The notes beneath the pieces are model-generated. The model was not told where the DNA came from and did no database searches. It saw only the letters and a program-made list of their open reading frames with translations. A stretch of DNA of 64,000 nt from Bog-756 sp963725395 (GTDB taxonomy: Bacteria > Actinomycetota > Acidimicrobiia > Acidimicrobiales > RAAP-2). Where the stretch lies: contig CAVRYH010000002.1 in assembly GCA_963725395.1 (NCBI GenBank), positions 310,001-374,000 on the forward strand, read 5' to 3'. Positions within the stretch are counted from its first letter, which is position 1, and every line of letters begins with the position of its first letter. Made by a program: the position numbers and the translations under genes. This document shows, piece after piece, positions 35,346-44,949 of the stretch.

Positions 35346-35550
35346 GGTTCTCCTCTCGGTGGTCTCGTCGCGGTGCGGACATCGACTGCCGGACAACAGG
35401 ATCACAATCCACAGCTACCCGGCGTGTGAGGAATCGGTTTCCCACCGGCCGCCGAGCGAGGCCCACCGCAACCCTGTTGGCAACCGTGTCGCCGCTCCGA
35501 GATGGTAGCCGTGTGGGGTGGCGGGTGCGCAGACCCGGATGGATCGCTCA

Positions 35551-35579
35551 CCCTCGGGCGGTGCATCGCCGCCCGAGGG
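35551..35579. promoter_or_regulatory. 11-bp hairpin upstream of the cupin gene
   Basis: CCCTCGGGCGG (35551-35561) pairs perfectly with CCGCCCGAGGG (35569-35579) around the loop TGCATCG. It lies 61 bp before the cupin ATG in a divergent intergenic region, so it is not a terminator of a known gene. It could be a leader hairpin or a large operator. Confidence 0.5.
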
Positions 35580-35640
35580 ACACCTGAAGGGCGTCATCGG
35601 TGATCGGCGCCGTCGCCGCGGGTGGTCGTATCATCCGATC

Positions 35641-36024
35641 ATGGCTGATCGACGACCGGCCTCGGAATGGCCTTGGCCCGATGACCTCGACGCCGTGGTG
35701 GCGGCGCCAGGGTTCCACACCGTACTCTTCGAGGACGCCCGGGTCCGCGTCCTCGATGGGAGGGTCCCACCGGGCGCCACCGTGCCCGTGCACACCCACC
35801 GGTGGGGTGGCGTCCTGTACATCCTCGGCTCCAGCGACTTCGTTCGTCGGGATCCGGACGGGGGTGTGCTGGTGGACACCAGGGTCTCCGGCTCGGCGCC
35901 GGTTGTCGGGACCGCCTCGTGGGGCGCTCCGCTGACTCCTCACACCTTCGAGAACGTTGGCACGACCGACTTTCGGACCCTCACGGTCGAGATGAAGGAC
36001 AGCGGACCGAACCGGGCCGACTGA
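35641..36024 (+). CDS. Cupin-like small protein
   Basis: A 127-aa protein. GATVPVHTHRWGGVLYILGS is the cupin motif 1 region (PVHTHRW), with motif 2 in TPHTFENVG. The ATG at 35641 is used; the longer frame to 35518 is not supported. It is convergent with the GH15 gene. The ligand is unknown. Confidence 0.8.
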   Translation: MADRRPASEWPWPDDLDAVVAAPGFHTVLFEDARVRVLDGRVPPGATVPVHTHRWGGVLYILGSSDFVRRDPDGGVLVDTRVSGSAPVVGTASWGAPLTPHTFENVGTTDFRTLTVEMKDSGPNRAD

Positions 36025-36091
36025 CCTTGCACGACGGACCGACCGAGACGGCGCTACGTGTGGGGGAGGGACCCTCCGCCGCCGATCGGGT

Positions 36092-37948
36092 TCAGGAGTC
36101 GTCCGCCTCCGCTTCGATCAGTTGGGACACGGCGTCGATCAGGGCCAGGTGGGTGAAGGCCTGCGGGAAGTTCCCGAGGTGCTCCCCCGTGGCGGCGTCG
36201 ATCTCCTCGCCGTAGAGATGCAACGGCCCGGCGAAGGAGAGCAGCTTCTTGCAGAGCGCGCGAGCCTGCTCGACCTCGCCGATCATGGCCAGCGCTGACA
36301 CCAACCACCACGAACAGATGGTGAAGGTCCCCTCTTTGCCCTCGAAGCCGGTGTCGGTGGTGTCGACCTTGTAGCGGAGCACCAGCCCGTCCTCGGTGAG
36401 TTCGTCGGCGATGGCGAGCACCGTCGCCTTCACCCGCTCGTCGTCGGGGGGCAGGAACCCCATGATGGGGATGAGGAGGAGTGACGCGTCGAGTTCGTTG
36501 TTCTCGTAGGCCTGCCGGAACCGGCCCTTGTCGTCGACGCCCTTGGCCAGGATGTCCTCCTTCAGGGCGTCGGCACCCTGGCGCCACCGGTCGGCCCGTT
36601 CGGTGTCGCCCCGGCGGTGCGCCATGTGGGCCCCCCGGTCGGCCGCCACCCAGCACAGGACGGCGGACGCGGTGAAGTGCTGGGGTTCGCCACGGATCTC
36701 CCAGATGCCCTGGTCCGGGTTCCCGCTGGCGGCGAGCGCCTGGTCGACCAGCCCCGCCAGGCCCTCCCACACGGGCGGGACGATCTGGGCCGCCCCCCGC
36801 TTCAGGTGCTGGTCGACTCCGTCGAGCAACATGCCCCACACGTCGTTCTGGTGCTGATTCCATGCGCCGTTCCCGACGCGGACCGGCCGGGCGCCGTCGT
36901 AGCCTGAGAGGTGGTCGAGGGTCCGCTCGGTGAGATCGCGCTCGCCGCCGATGCCGTACATGATCTGGAGCTCGAAGGGCTGATCGAGCTTCCCCTGGCT
37001 GACGCTCTCGAGCACGAAGGCGAAGTACTCGAGGGCCTCCCAGTCGAATCCCAGGCGGTAGAGCGCACGAAGCATGAACCCGGTGTCCCTGATCCAGGTG
37101 TAGCGGTAGTCCCAGTTGCGGGCACCCCCCGGGGTCTCGGGAAGTGACGTGGTGGACGCGGCCATGATCGCGCCGGTCGGTGCGTAGCTGAGGCCTTTCA
37201 GGGTCAGTGCGCTCCGTTCGATGTACTGGCGCCACGGGTGGTCGGGGAACGTCCCGGTGGACAGCCAGTTACGCCAGAACTCCACCGTCGAGGCAACGTC
37301 CCGGTCGGCCTCGTCCTCGGTGGTCGGGGCGGAGGACCCCCAGGTGAGGGCCACGAAGGCCCGTTCGCCCTCGGCGAGTGTGGTGCGCCCGTAGCTCCGG
37401 GCGCCGGCGAGCCCCAGTCGGAGACTGCTCTCCAGGGACAGCGTCAGGTCGCCAGCCGGGGCCCGGACGCTCAGGGAGTCGTATCCCTCACCGGCGTAGG
37501 CCCATTCGCCGATGGCGGACCCGTAGTCGAACATGGGCACGCAGTTGAGCTCGATCTCGACCCTTCCGGAAATGCACCGTGCGGTGCGGAGGAGCACACC
37601 GGCGGCAGCCGAGTCCGTCGGCGCCCGCCGGTACCCGGGTCGTCGCGTCCCGGGCTCGAGGTGGCGGATGACGAACAGGTCATCGACGATCAGCCAACCC
37701 GTGGCCGTGTGCCAGGTCGTCTCCACCACCATCGTGCCGGGCACGTAGCGGCGGTGGTGGGGGACCAACGTGTTCGAAGGCCCGAAGCGGAAGGACCCGG
37801 CTGTTCGGTCCAGCAGGGTTCCGAACACGCTCGGCGAGTCCGGCCGGGGCAGGGACAGCCACTCGACTGATCCGTCGGGGGCGATGAGGCAGCTGTTCTC
37901 GCAGTCGGAGAGAAAGGCGTAGTCGGCGATCGGAGGGAAGTCACTCAT
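36092..37948 (-). CDS. GH15-family glucoamylase/trehalase-like protein
   Basis: A 618-aa protein without signal peptide. The N-terminal beta-domain starts IADYAFLSDCENSCLIAPDG; the (alpha/alpha)6 barrel begins near RNWDYRYTWIRDTGFMLRAL. The catalytic acids by family position are E417 in GIWEIRGEPQH and E539 in GKEGTFTICSWW. In actinobacteria this cytoplasmic type is often trehalase or glucoamylase. ATG 37948 follows AAGGAGC. The much longer frame upstream is antisense of the next gene. Confidence 0.92.
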   Translation of the reverse strand: MSDFPPIADYAFLSDCENSCLIAPDGSVEWLSLPRPDSPSVFGTLLDRTAGSFRFGPSNTLVPHHRRYVPGTMVVETTWHTATGWLIVDDLFVIRHLEPGTRRPGYRRAPTDSAAAGVLLRTARCISGRVEIELNCVPMFDYGSAIGEWAYAGEGYDSLSVRAPAGDLTLSLESSLRLGLAGARSYGRTTLAEGERAFVALTWGSSAPTTEDEADRDVASTVEFWRNWLSTGTFPDHPWRQYIERSALTLKGLSYAPTGAIMAASTTSLPETPGGARNWDYRYTWIRDTGFMLRALYRLGFDWEALEYFAFVLESVSQGKLDQPFELQIMYGIGGERDLTERTLDHLSGYDGARPVRVGNGAWNQHQNDVWGMLLDGVDQHLKRGAAQIVPPVWEGLAGLVDQALAASGNPDQGIWEIRGEPQHFTASAVLCWVAADRGAHMAHRRGDTERADRWRQGADALKEDILAKGVDDKGRFRQAYENNELDASLLLIPIMGFLPPDDERVKATVLAIADELTEDGLVLRYKVDTTDTGFEGKEGTFTICSWWLVSALAMIGEVEQARALCKKLLSFAGPLHLYGEEIDAATGEHLGNFPQAFTHLALIDAVSQLIEAEADDS

Positions 37949-38137
37949 GATTCGGTGCTCCTTGTTCGGCAGTACTAAAGACGTGCAACCGCTTCTTGCG
38001 CAACAGGTGTAGCCGCTGGTTGGGAATGGCCACAAGTGTGAACGGTCCGCGAACACAGTTTTGGTCCGAGCGGGATGACGCCGAGCCCGCCCGTTGCTAC
38101 CGTAGCCCCCGACACCTACTGGTGGAAGGTGGAGATC

Positions 38138-38905
38138 ATGACCCTGCAAGGCAAGGTGGCCATCGTCACCGGCGGGAACACCGGCATCGGCAAGGCGGTG
38201 GTCCTGGGGCTGGCCGCCGAGGGGGCCTCGATCGTCATCGACTACGTGGCCGACCCCGATGCCACAGAGGCCGTCGAGCGCCAGGTCCGTGCGCTCGGGG
38301 ATCAGGTGACCGCTGTCGAGGCGGACGTGAGCAAGATCGCCGATCTCGAGACGCTCGTGGCCGCCGCGGTGCAGACCTTCGGCCGGCTGGACATCATGGT
38401 GAACAATGCCGGCATCGAGACCCGGACCTCCGTACTCGACACCACCGAGGACCAGTACGAGCGAGTCCTGGACGTCAACCTGAAGAGCGCGTTCTTCGGG
38501 ACCCAACTGGCCGCCAAGCAGATGATCGCCCAGGGCGGAGGCGGACGGATCATCAACATGACCTCGGTGCACGAGGACTGGCCCATGCCCGGCAACACCG
38601 CCTACTGCCTCTCGAAGGGGGGGATGCGGATGCTCACACGCACGGCGGGTGTGGAGCTCGCTCCCCACAACGTGCTGGTGGTCGGGGTGGGTCCGGGTGC
38701 GGTCGAGACGCCGATCAACACGGCCACCATGAACGACCCGGCCGCGCTGAAGAGGCTCGACGCCGCCATCCCCATCGGTCGCATGGCCAAGCCGGAGGAG
38801 ATCGGTAGCGTGGTCGCCTTTCTCGCCGGCCCCGGGGCGAGCTATCTGGCCGCCACCACCATCTTCGCCGACGGCGGCATCATGCAGTCCAGCCCGGGCC
38901 TCTAG
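38138..38905 (+). CDS. SDR-family oxidoreductase (glucose 1-dehydrogenase-like)
   Basis: A 255-aa classical SDR: TGGNTGIGKA (residues 12-21), NNAG, the catalytic Ser in NMTSVHED, YCLSKGG (YxxxK) and a C-terminal GG-I end. The sequence MTLQGKVAIVTGGNTGIGKA resembles glucose 1-dehydrogenases of the Bacillus type. ATG 38138 follows GGTGGAG. It ends 15 bp before ndh on the same strand, so it may be the first gene of the long respiratory operon. Confidence 0.88.
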   Translation: MTLQGKVAIVTGGNTGIGKAVVLGLAAEGASIVIDYVADPDATEAVERQVRALGDQVTAVEADVSKIADLETLVAAAVQTFGRLDIMVNNAGIETRTSVLDTTEDQYERVLDVNLKSAFFGTQLAAKQMIAQGGGGRIINMTSVHEDWPMPGNTAYCLSKGGMRMLTRTAGVELAPHNVLVVGVGPGAVETPINTATMNDPAALKRLDAAIPIGRMAKPEEIGSVVAFLAGPGASYLAATTIFADGGIMQSSPGL

Positions 38906-38920
38906 GGGGGAGCGCGTGCG

Positions 38921-40387
38921 GTGAGCACCACGGCGATCGGGAGTGATTCGGGGAGATCGAGCACACGCCGTCACCGCGTCGTCATCGTGGGCGGCGGCTT
39001 CGGGGGCCTGCCGGCAGCCCGCCTCCTCGGGGGGAAGCCGGTAGATGTGACGCTCGTCGACCGGCGCAACCACCACCTCTTCCAGCCGCTCCTCTACCAG
39101 ACGGCGACGGGCATGCTCTCACCGGGTCAGATCGCCCCGGCCCTCCGGCACGTCCTCCGGAAGGAAATGAACGTGGCTGTGCAGCTGGCCGAAGTCGAGA
39201 GTTTCGACCTCGAGCGGAAGATCGTGCACGCAACCGTGGCCGGCCACACGCCCGTCCAGTACCCCTACGACAGCTTGATCGTGGCCGCCGGGGCCACGCA
39301 GTCCTACTTCGGGCACGAGGAGTTCGCCTTCTTCGCCCCGGGCATGAAGACCCTGGACGACGCATTCGAGCTGAGACGGCGCATCCTCGGGGCCTTCGAG
39401 ATCGCCGAGCTCACCACCGACCCCATCGAGAAGCAGCGGTGGCTGACCTTTGTGGTGGTCGGGGCCGGTCCCACCGGTGTCGAACTGGCCGGCCAGATCC
39501 GGGAGTTGGCCACCCGGAGCCTCCGCGGGGAGTTCCGCAGCTTCGATGCGTCGACCGTCCGGGTGCTGCTGGTCGACGGGGGCAACGAGCCCCTGGCCAC
39601 GTTCGGCGACCAGCTCTCGGGACGAGCGGCCAAAGAACTCGAGCACCTGGGGATCGAGTTGCGCATGGGGGCCAAGGTGGTCGGGATCGATGCCACAGGG
39701 GTCGAGGTCGACATCGAGGGATCCGAGGGTCGGTCGAGGATCGACGCCCGCACCACCATCTGGGCGGCCGGGGTCCAGGCCTCCCCGCTGGCCGGTCTGT
39801 TGGCCAAGGCCTCCGGTGCAGAGGTCGACCGCGCCGGCCGGATCGAGGTCCTCCCCGATCTGACCCTCCCCGGGCACCCCGAGGTCTTCACCGTCGGGGA
39901 CATGACCAGCCTCGACCATCTGCCCGGTGTGGCCGAGGTCGCCATGCAGGGTGGTCTCCATGCCGCCAACAGCATCCTCCGTCGATTGAAGGACGAGCCG
40001 GTCAAGCCGTTCCACTACCGGGACCTCGGGAGCGTGGCCAGCATCGGTCGCTTCCACGCTGTTGTCAGCGTGAAAGGTCTCCATCTCAGCGGGTTCCCGG
40101 GCTGGGTGGTGTGGATGTTCGTCCATCTGGCCTTCCTGAACGGCTTCGGGAACCGATTCGGCACGATGATCAGGTGGACTCGTTCGATGGTCGGGCGCGG
40201 CCGGGCGGAGCGGGACTTCAGCACCGCCCACACCGGCGGCGACCTCAGCCTTCCCGATGCGGTCCGCCAGAAGGTCGAGCCGACCCTCTTCCCGGTCGTG
40301 GAGGCAACCGACTCTCCCGAGCAGCCCGGCGACGGCGATCCCGAACGGGACGCGTCCGGGGACCACCGACTGCCTCATCGCGATTGA
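38921..40387 (+). CDS. ndh: Type II NADH dehydrogenase
   Basis: A 488-aa NDH-2 flavoprotein. The FAD motif VVIVGGGFGGLPAARLLGGK lies near residues 20-39, the second dinucleotide motif (NADH) VVVGAGPTGVELAGQIREL near 175-195, and TVGDM near 327. A C-terminal hydrophobic region (GWVVWMFVHLAFLNGFGN) anchors it to the membrane. It oxidises NADH and reduces menaquinone without pumping protons. GTG 38921. Its stop overlaps the MFS start by one base (TGATG). Confidence 0.95.
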   Translation: MSTTAIGSDSGRSSTRRHRVVIVGGGFGGLPAARLLGGKPVDVTLVDRRNHHLFQPLLYQTATGMLSPGQIAPALRHVLRKEMNVAVQLAEVESFDLERKIVHATVAGHTPVQYPYDSLIVAAGATQSYFGHEEFAFFAPGMKTLDDAFELRRRILGAFEIAELTTDPIEKQRWLTFVVVGAGPTGVELAGQIRELATRSLRGEFRSFDASTVRVLLVDGGNEPLATFGDQLSGRAAKELEHLGIELRMGAKVVGIDATGVEVDIEGSEGRSRIDARTTIWAAGVQASPLAGLLAKASGAEVDRAGRIEVLPDLTLPGHPEVFTVGDMTSLDHLPGVAEVAMQGGLHAANSILRRLKDEPVKPFHYRDLGSVASIGRFHAVVSVKGLHLSGFPGWVVWMFVHLAFLNGFGNRFGTMIRWTRSMVGRGRAERDFSTAHTGGDLSLPDAVRQKVEPTLFPVVEATDSPEQPGDGDPERDASGDHRLPHRD

Positions 40388-41646
40388 TGAGTGGCCGGGA
40401 GGACGCTGGATCCCCCGGGCCGTCGGGTTTGGGTGAGGGCGCCACCGGTGGTCCGGGCCCGGTGCGGCGCCGTGAGATCGTCACCGTGTACTCGATCGGA
40501 CTGTTCCAGGGACTGGCTCTGGTCGCCTTCCCGGCCGCCGCCACCATCCTCACCTCTGCGACCGGCTACGACCTCTCGAAGAGCCGCTATGGGATCCTCT
40601 TCCTCCCGCAGGTGATCATGGCCATCGCCGGGTCGCTCTCCCTTCCGGCCCTGGCCGGCCGGTTCGGTCTCAAACATGTCCTCCTCGTCGGCGTCGGCGC
40701 CGACGCCGTGGCCATGGGCCTGCTCGTGGCCAGTGTGCCGCTGCGCACCGGTGCGATCGCCTATCCGACGCTCCTCGTCGCCACCGCCTCACTGGGTCTG
40801 GGATTCGGGCTCACCTTGAGCTCCATCAGTACCTACGCCGGTGCCTTCATGCCCGACCGACGGGACGTGGCCCTGACCGCGCTCAACGTGCTGCTCGGCC
40901 TCGGGACGGCGCTGTCGCCGTTGTTGATCGCCGTCTTCGTCGATGTCGGTGCGTGGTGGTATCTCCCCCTCATCGCCGCCGTCGGTCTGGTGGTGCTGAT
41001 CGTCGTCACCGTGTTGCAGCCCATGGTCGTCCCGGGGACGCCGGCGAGGAGGGCCGTCGGTCGGCCTCCGGCACTGTTCTGGTTGTTCGCCGTCGTGCTC
41101 GTGCTCTACGGCATCGGGGAGACCATGTTCGGGAACTGGGGGACCACCCTGCTCGTCGGCCACGGGGTGCCGGCCACCTCGGCCAACAGCGCGCTGGCCG
41201 CGTTCTGGGCCTCGGTGACCATCGGTCGGCTGGTCATCGCCCTCAGCAACAAGTGGGTGCGTTCCACCACTATCTACCTCGTGCTCCCGTGGGCACTGGT
41301 GGTGGCCCTGGCCCTGGTGCCGACGGCCCGGTCGGCACCAGCGGGGGTCCTGGCGTTCGCCTTCGGCGGGTTCGCATGCTCGGGGATCTTCCCCATGACG
41401 GTGGGCTACGGCGAGGCCACCTTCCCCGATCTGGTGGAGTTGGCGGCCGGATGGCTCATCGCCGCCTACCAGGTGGGGTACGGACTGGCCGCCTTCGGGG
41501 GTGGGGCGCTCCAGGGCGAGGTTTCGCTTTCGTCGGTCTTCCGCATCGCCGCCGTGCTCTGCGCGGTCATGGCCTTGCTCGCGATCCCGGCCGCCCACCG
41601 GCAGCGGGACCCGGGCCGGAACGTCGCACCATCACCGGCGCCGTGA
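40387..41646 (+). CDS. MFS transporter
   Basis: A 419-aa protein with about twelve helices, in two bundles of six. GLFQGLALVAFPAAATILTS opens helix 1, with a loop RFGLKHVLLVGVGADAVAMG between helices 2 and 3. The fucose/glucose-permease-like MFS branch has similar spacing; the substrate is not clear. ATG 40387 overlaps the ndh stop by one base. Codon usage is like its neighbours. Confidence 0.9.
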   Translation: MSGREDAGSPGPSGLGEGATGGPGPVRRREIVTVYSIGLFQGLALVAFPAAATILTSATGYDLSKSRYGILFLPQVIMAIAGSLSLPALAGRFGLKHVLLVGVGADAVAMGLLVASVPLRTGAIAYPTLLVATASLGLGFGLTLSSISTYAGAFMPDRRDVALTALNVLLGLGTALSPLLIAVFVDVGAWWYLPLIAAVGLVVLIVVTVLQPMVVPGTPARRAVGRPPALFWLFAVVLVLYGIGETMFGNWGTTLLVGHGVPATSANSALAAFWASVTIGRLVIALSNKWVRSTTIYLVLPWALVVALALVPTARSAPAGVLAFAFGGFACSGIFPMTVGYGEATFPDLVELAAGWLIAAYQVGYGLAAFGGGALQGEVSLSSVFRIAAVLCAVMALLAIPAAHRQRDPGRNVAPSPAP

Positions 41647-41691
41647 AGTTGTCTCCACCATGAAGTCCGCCCCTCAACGAAACGAAGGCTG

Positions 41692-43248
41692 ATGCCCGAC
41701 CACTACGACGTCATCATCATCGGTACCGGGGCAGGTGGGGGCACGCTCGCCCACACCATGCGCTCGTCGGGACGGAGGATCCTCCTCCTCGAACGGGGAG
41801 ACTTCCTACCGAGAGAGATGGACAACTGGTCCCCCGACGAGGTGTTCGTGCACGGGAAGTACATCTCCGAGGACACTTGGTACGACGAAGACGGCCACAA
41901 ATTCCAGCCCCAGGTCCACTACTTCGTGGGCGGTGCCACCAAGCTCTACGGCGCTGCGCTGTACCGGCTCCGGCCGGAGGATTTCGGCGAGATCCGTCAC
42001 GTCGACGGACTCTCACCGGCGTGGCCGGTGGACTATGCCGAGTTCGAGCCGTGGTACACCAAGGCGGAGCGCCTCTACCAGGTGCACGGGCGCCACGGCG
42101 AGGACCCGACCGAAGGCCCCTTCTCCGAGCCCTACCCGGCCCCGCCGGTGAGCCATGAGCCACGGCTGCAAGAGATCGCCGATGCTCTGACATCCAAGGG
42201 GTACCACCCGTTCTACGCACCGTGCGGGATCCTGCTCGACGAGTCCGACCGCAACCGGAGCGACTGCATCCGGTGCGCATGGTGCGACGGCTATCCCTGC
42301 CTGGTCCACGCCAAGGCCGACGCCGAGGTCATGGCCGTCCGACCCAGCCTCGAGTCACCGGATGTCACCTTGCTGACCGGGGCCACCGTCACCAGGCTCG
42401 AGACCGACCCCTCGGGCCGGACCGTCACGGGGGTGGTGGTGGACCGCGGCGGGAGCCGCGAGGTCTACGAGGCGGACATCGTCGTGGTGGCGGCGGGTGC
42501 CTCCAACAGCGCCAAACTCCTACTGAGCTCGGCCAACGACGCCCATCCGAACGGACTGGCCAACGGCTCGGACCAGGTCGGCCGCAACTACATGTTCCAC
42601 AACTGCAAAGCCGTGGTGTCGCTCGGGAAGGAGCCCAACGAGACCGTCTTCCAGAAGACACTGGGGATCAACGACTTCTACCTCGCCGGACCGGACCGCC
42701 CCTGGCCGCTGGGCAACATCCAGATGGTGGGGAAGTCGAACGCCGGTGCCATGAAGGGGGAGGAACCCCAGCTCACCCGGCTCGCACCCAAGTGGACCCT
42801 GACCGACGTCGCCCACCACGCGGTGGACTGGTGGCTCACCACCGAGGACCTGCCCAGGCCCGAGAACCGAATGACGTTGGACGCGGAGGACAACATCCAC
42901 CTCAGCTACTCGGCGACCAACAATGATGAGGCCGAAAGACTCTATTCGGAGCTCCGGACCATCCTCAATCATGTCGGAATGGCTGACCACCACGTGTTGA
43001 GCAAGAACTTCTACATGAGCATGGACATCCCGGTGGCCGGCGTCGCCCACCAGGCCGGGACCTGCCGGTTCGGCACCGACCCCACCACCTCGGTGCTGGA
43101 CGTCAACTGCAAGGCCCACGAGCTCGACAACCTCTACGTGGTGGACACCAGCTTCTTTCCGAGCATCGGCGCGGTCAACCCCGCCCTCACGGCCATGGCC
43201 AACGCCATCCGTGTGGGTGAGCACCTCGTCGAACGGCTTGGTTCGTGA
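41692..43248 (+). CDS. GMC-family oxidoreductase with CX2CX2CX4C cluster
   Basis: A 518-aa flavoprotein. The FAD motif IIGTGAGGGTLAHTMRSSG lies near residues 9-27, the GMC FAD loop GGATKLYGAALYRLRP near 83-98, and the C-terminal catalytic region has HQAGTCRFGTDP and NPALTAMANAIR. A cysteine cluster, C192-IR-C195-AW-C198-DGYP-C203, could hold an iron-sulfur centre, as in FAD glucose dehydrogenase catalytic subunits. No signal peptide is seen. It overlaps the cydD start by 4 nt (GTGA 43245-43248). It may pass electrons from a sugar or alcohol to the quinone pool. Confidence 0.9.
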   Translation: MPDHYDVIIIGTGAGGGTLAHTMRSSGRRILLLERGDFLPREMDNWSPDEVFVHGKYISEDTWYDEDGHKFQPQVHYFVGGATKLYGAALYRLRPEDFGEIRHVDGLSPAWPVDYAEFEPWYTKAERLYQVHGRHGEDPTEGPFSEPYPAPPVSHEPRLQEIADALTSKGYHPFYAPCGILLDESDRNRSDCIRCAWCDGYPCLVHAKADAEVMAVRPSLESPDVTLLTGATVTRLETDPSGRTVTGVVVDRGGSREVYEADIVVVAAGASNSAKLLLSSANDAHPNGLANGSDQVGRNYMFHNCKAVVSLGKEPNETVFQKTLGINDFYLAGPDRPWPLGNIQMVGKSNAGAMKGEEPQLTRLAPKWTLTDVAHHAVDWWLTTEDLPRPENRMTLDAEDNIHLSYSATNNDEAERLYSELRTILNHVGMADHHVLSKNFYMSMDIPVAGVAHQAGTCRFGTDPTTSVLDVNCKAHELDNLYVVDTSFFPSIGAVNPALTAMANAIRVGEHLVERLGS

Positions 43249-44949
43249 CGGAGGCGACAATCACGCCTTCGGGCACCGCCAATCGGGGACTGGGCCGAAC
43301 GGTCGACCCGAGGCTGTTGCACTATGCCAGGGGCACCCGCCGCTATCTGGTGGGCACCGTAGGCCTGGGCGGTGTCACCGCGTGCCTGGTGCTGGCCCAG
43401 GCCTGGCTCATCGCCACCGCCGTCTCCGACGCCGTCACCCACCACCAGGGCCTGGCCACCGTGCGCTGGGTGGTGGTGGCGCTCTTGGCGGTGATCGTCG
43501 GTCGGGCCGCGGTCGGGTGGCTCGGGGAGCGGATGGCCGACCGGGCCTCGGCCTCTGCCAAGTCGGACCTGCGGACCGCGCTGGTCGAGCGCGGTGGCGC
43601 TCCTCGGGCCGGCCGGCATCGACCGTGAGTCGTCCGGAAGCCTGGTGGTGCTGGCCACCAGCGGGATCGACGCCCTCGACAGCTACTTCGCCCGCTACCT
43701 GCCCCAGCTGTTCCTGGCCGTGATCGTGCCGGTCACCGTGATCGCCGTCGTGCTGGGCGCCGACTGGATCTCGGCGGTGATCATCGCGGTCACCGTCCCG
43801 CTGATCCCGTTGTTCATGGCCCTCGTGGGGGCGTCCACCAAGAGCCGGATGGCCCACCAGGCCGGGCTCCTCCGGCACCTGGCCGGCCACTTCTTGGACG
43901 TGGTCGCCGGCCTCCCGACCCTCAAGGTCTTCGGGCGGGCCAAGGCCCAGGTCGCCGCGGTCCGTGACGTCACCGACCGGTACCGCTCGGCCACCATGGC
44001 CACCTTGAAGGTGGCATTCCTCTCCTCGCTCATCCTCGAGCTGCTGGCCACCGTGTCTGTGGCCGTGGTCGCCGTGGCCGTGGGCCTGCGCCTCCTCGGT
44101 GGCCACCTGAGCTTCGCCACCGCCCTGTTCGTGCTCATCCTCGCCCCCGAGGCCTATCTGCCGCTCCGCCTCCTCGGGACCAACTACCACGCCAGTGCCG
44201 AGGGGATGAAGGCGGCGGAGGACGTCTTCACCGTCCTCGAGCGACCCACGGTGTCCCGCGGCACCCGACGGGACGTGCCCGACCCGTCCCGCTCGGCCCT
44301 CCACATCGACCGGCTCGAGGTCTGCTACCCCGGGCGCATGCTTCCCGCCGTCTCGGGCCTGTCCCTGGCCGTCGAGCCGGGGGAGGTGGTCGCCCTCGCC
44401 GGCCCCAGCGGCTCGGGGAAGTCGACTCTGCTCAACGTCCTGCTCGGCCTGGTGCCCACATGGACCGGCTCGGTCACAGTGGGGGAGACGAACCTCGCTG
44501 ACCTCGACCCCGACGCGTGGCGGGCGAGGGTGGCATGGGTGCCGCAGCGCCCGCACCTGTTCTCCCGGTCGATCGGCGACAACGTCCGGCTCGGCCGGCC
44601 CGACGCCACCGAGGACGCGGTGCGCGTCGCCGTCGCCGACGCCGGGCTCGACGAGGTGGTGGCCCGGCTCCCGGGAGGGCTGGAGACGCAGCTCGGAACC
44701 GACGGTGCCGGGCTTTCGACCGGGGAGCGACAGCGGGTGGCGCTGGCCCGGGCGTTCCTGCGTGACGCCCCCCTGCTCCTGTTGGACGAACCCACCGCCA
44801 ACCTCGACGGCAGCACCGAGGAGACCGTGCTGGAGGCCGTTCGCCGACTCGCCCGTGGTCGGACCGTGATCATGGCCGCCCACCGCCCGTCCCTGTTGGC
44901 GCTCGCCGACCGGACCGTCCACCTGGCACCGGCCGTGGTGGCGTCATGA
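43245..44949 (+). pseudogene. cydD: cydD, broken by a one-base frameshift near 43591
   Basis: The two halves of an ABC-exporter-type CydD are read in different frames. 43245-43628 gives the first membrane part, ending ...KSDLRTALVERGG then a stop. 43594-44949 continues with VALLGPAGIDRESSGSLVVLA and the rest of the membrane domain. The ATPase has Walker A GPSGSGKST, signature LSTGERQRVALA and Walker B LLLLDEPTANLD. Adding or dropping one G in the run around 43591-43594 restores a ~564-aa protein. CydDC exports thiols and is needed for cytochrome bd assembly, so loss would matter. It may be a sequencing error or a true lesion. The GTG at 43245 overlaps the GMC stop. Confidence 0.8.

Noticed and set aside
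36092..39076. Open minus-strand frame of 994 codons
   Set aside because: The GH15 protein begins at 37948 with a good ribosome site. The upstream extension is antisense of the SDR and reads like a shadow frame.
39119..40378. Minus-strand frame of 419 codons opposite ndh
   Set aside because: It is the complement of a clear NDH-2 gene; composition is His/Asp/Gly/Val-biased as expected of an antisense frame.
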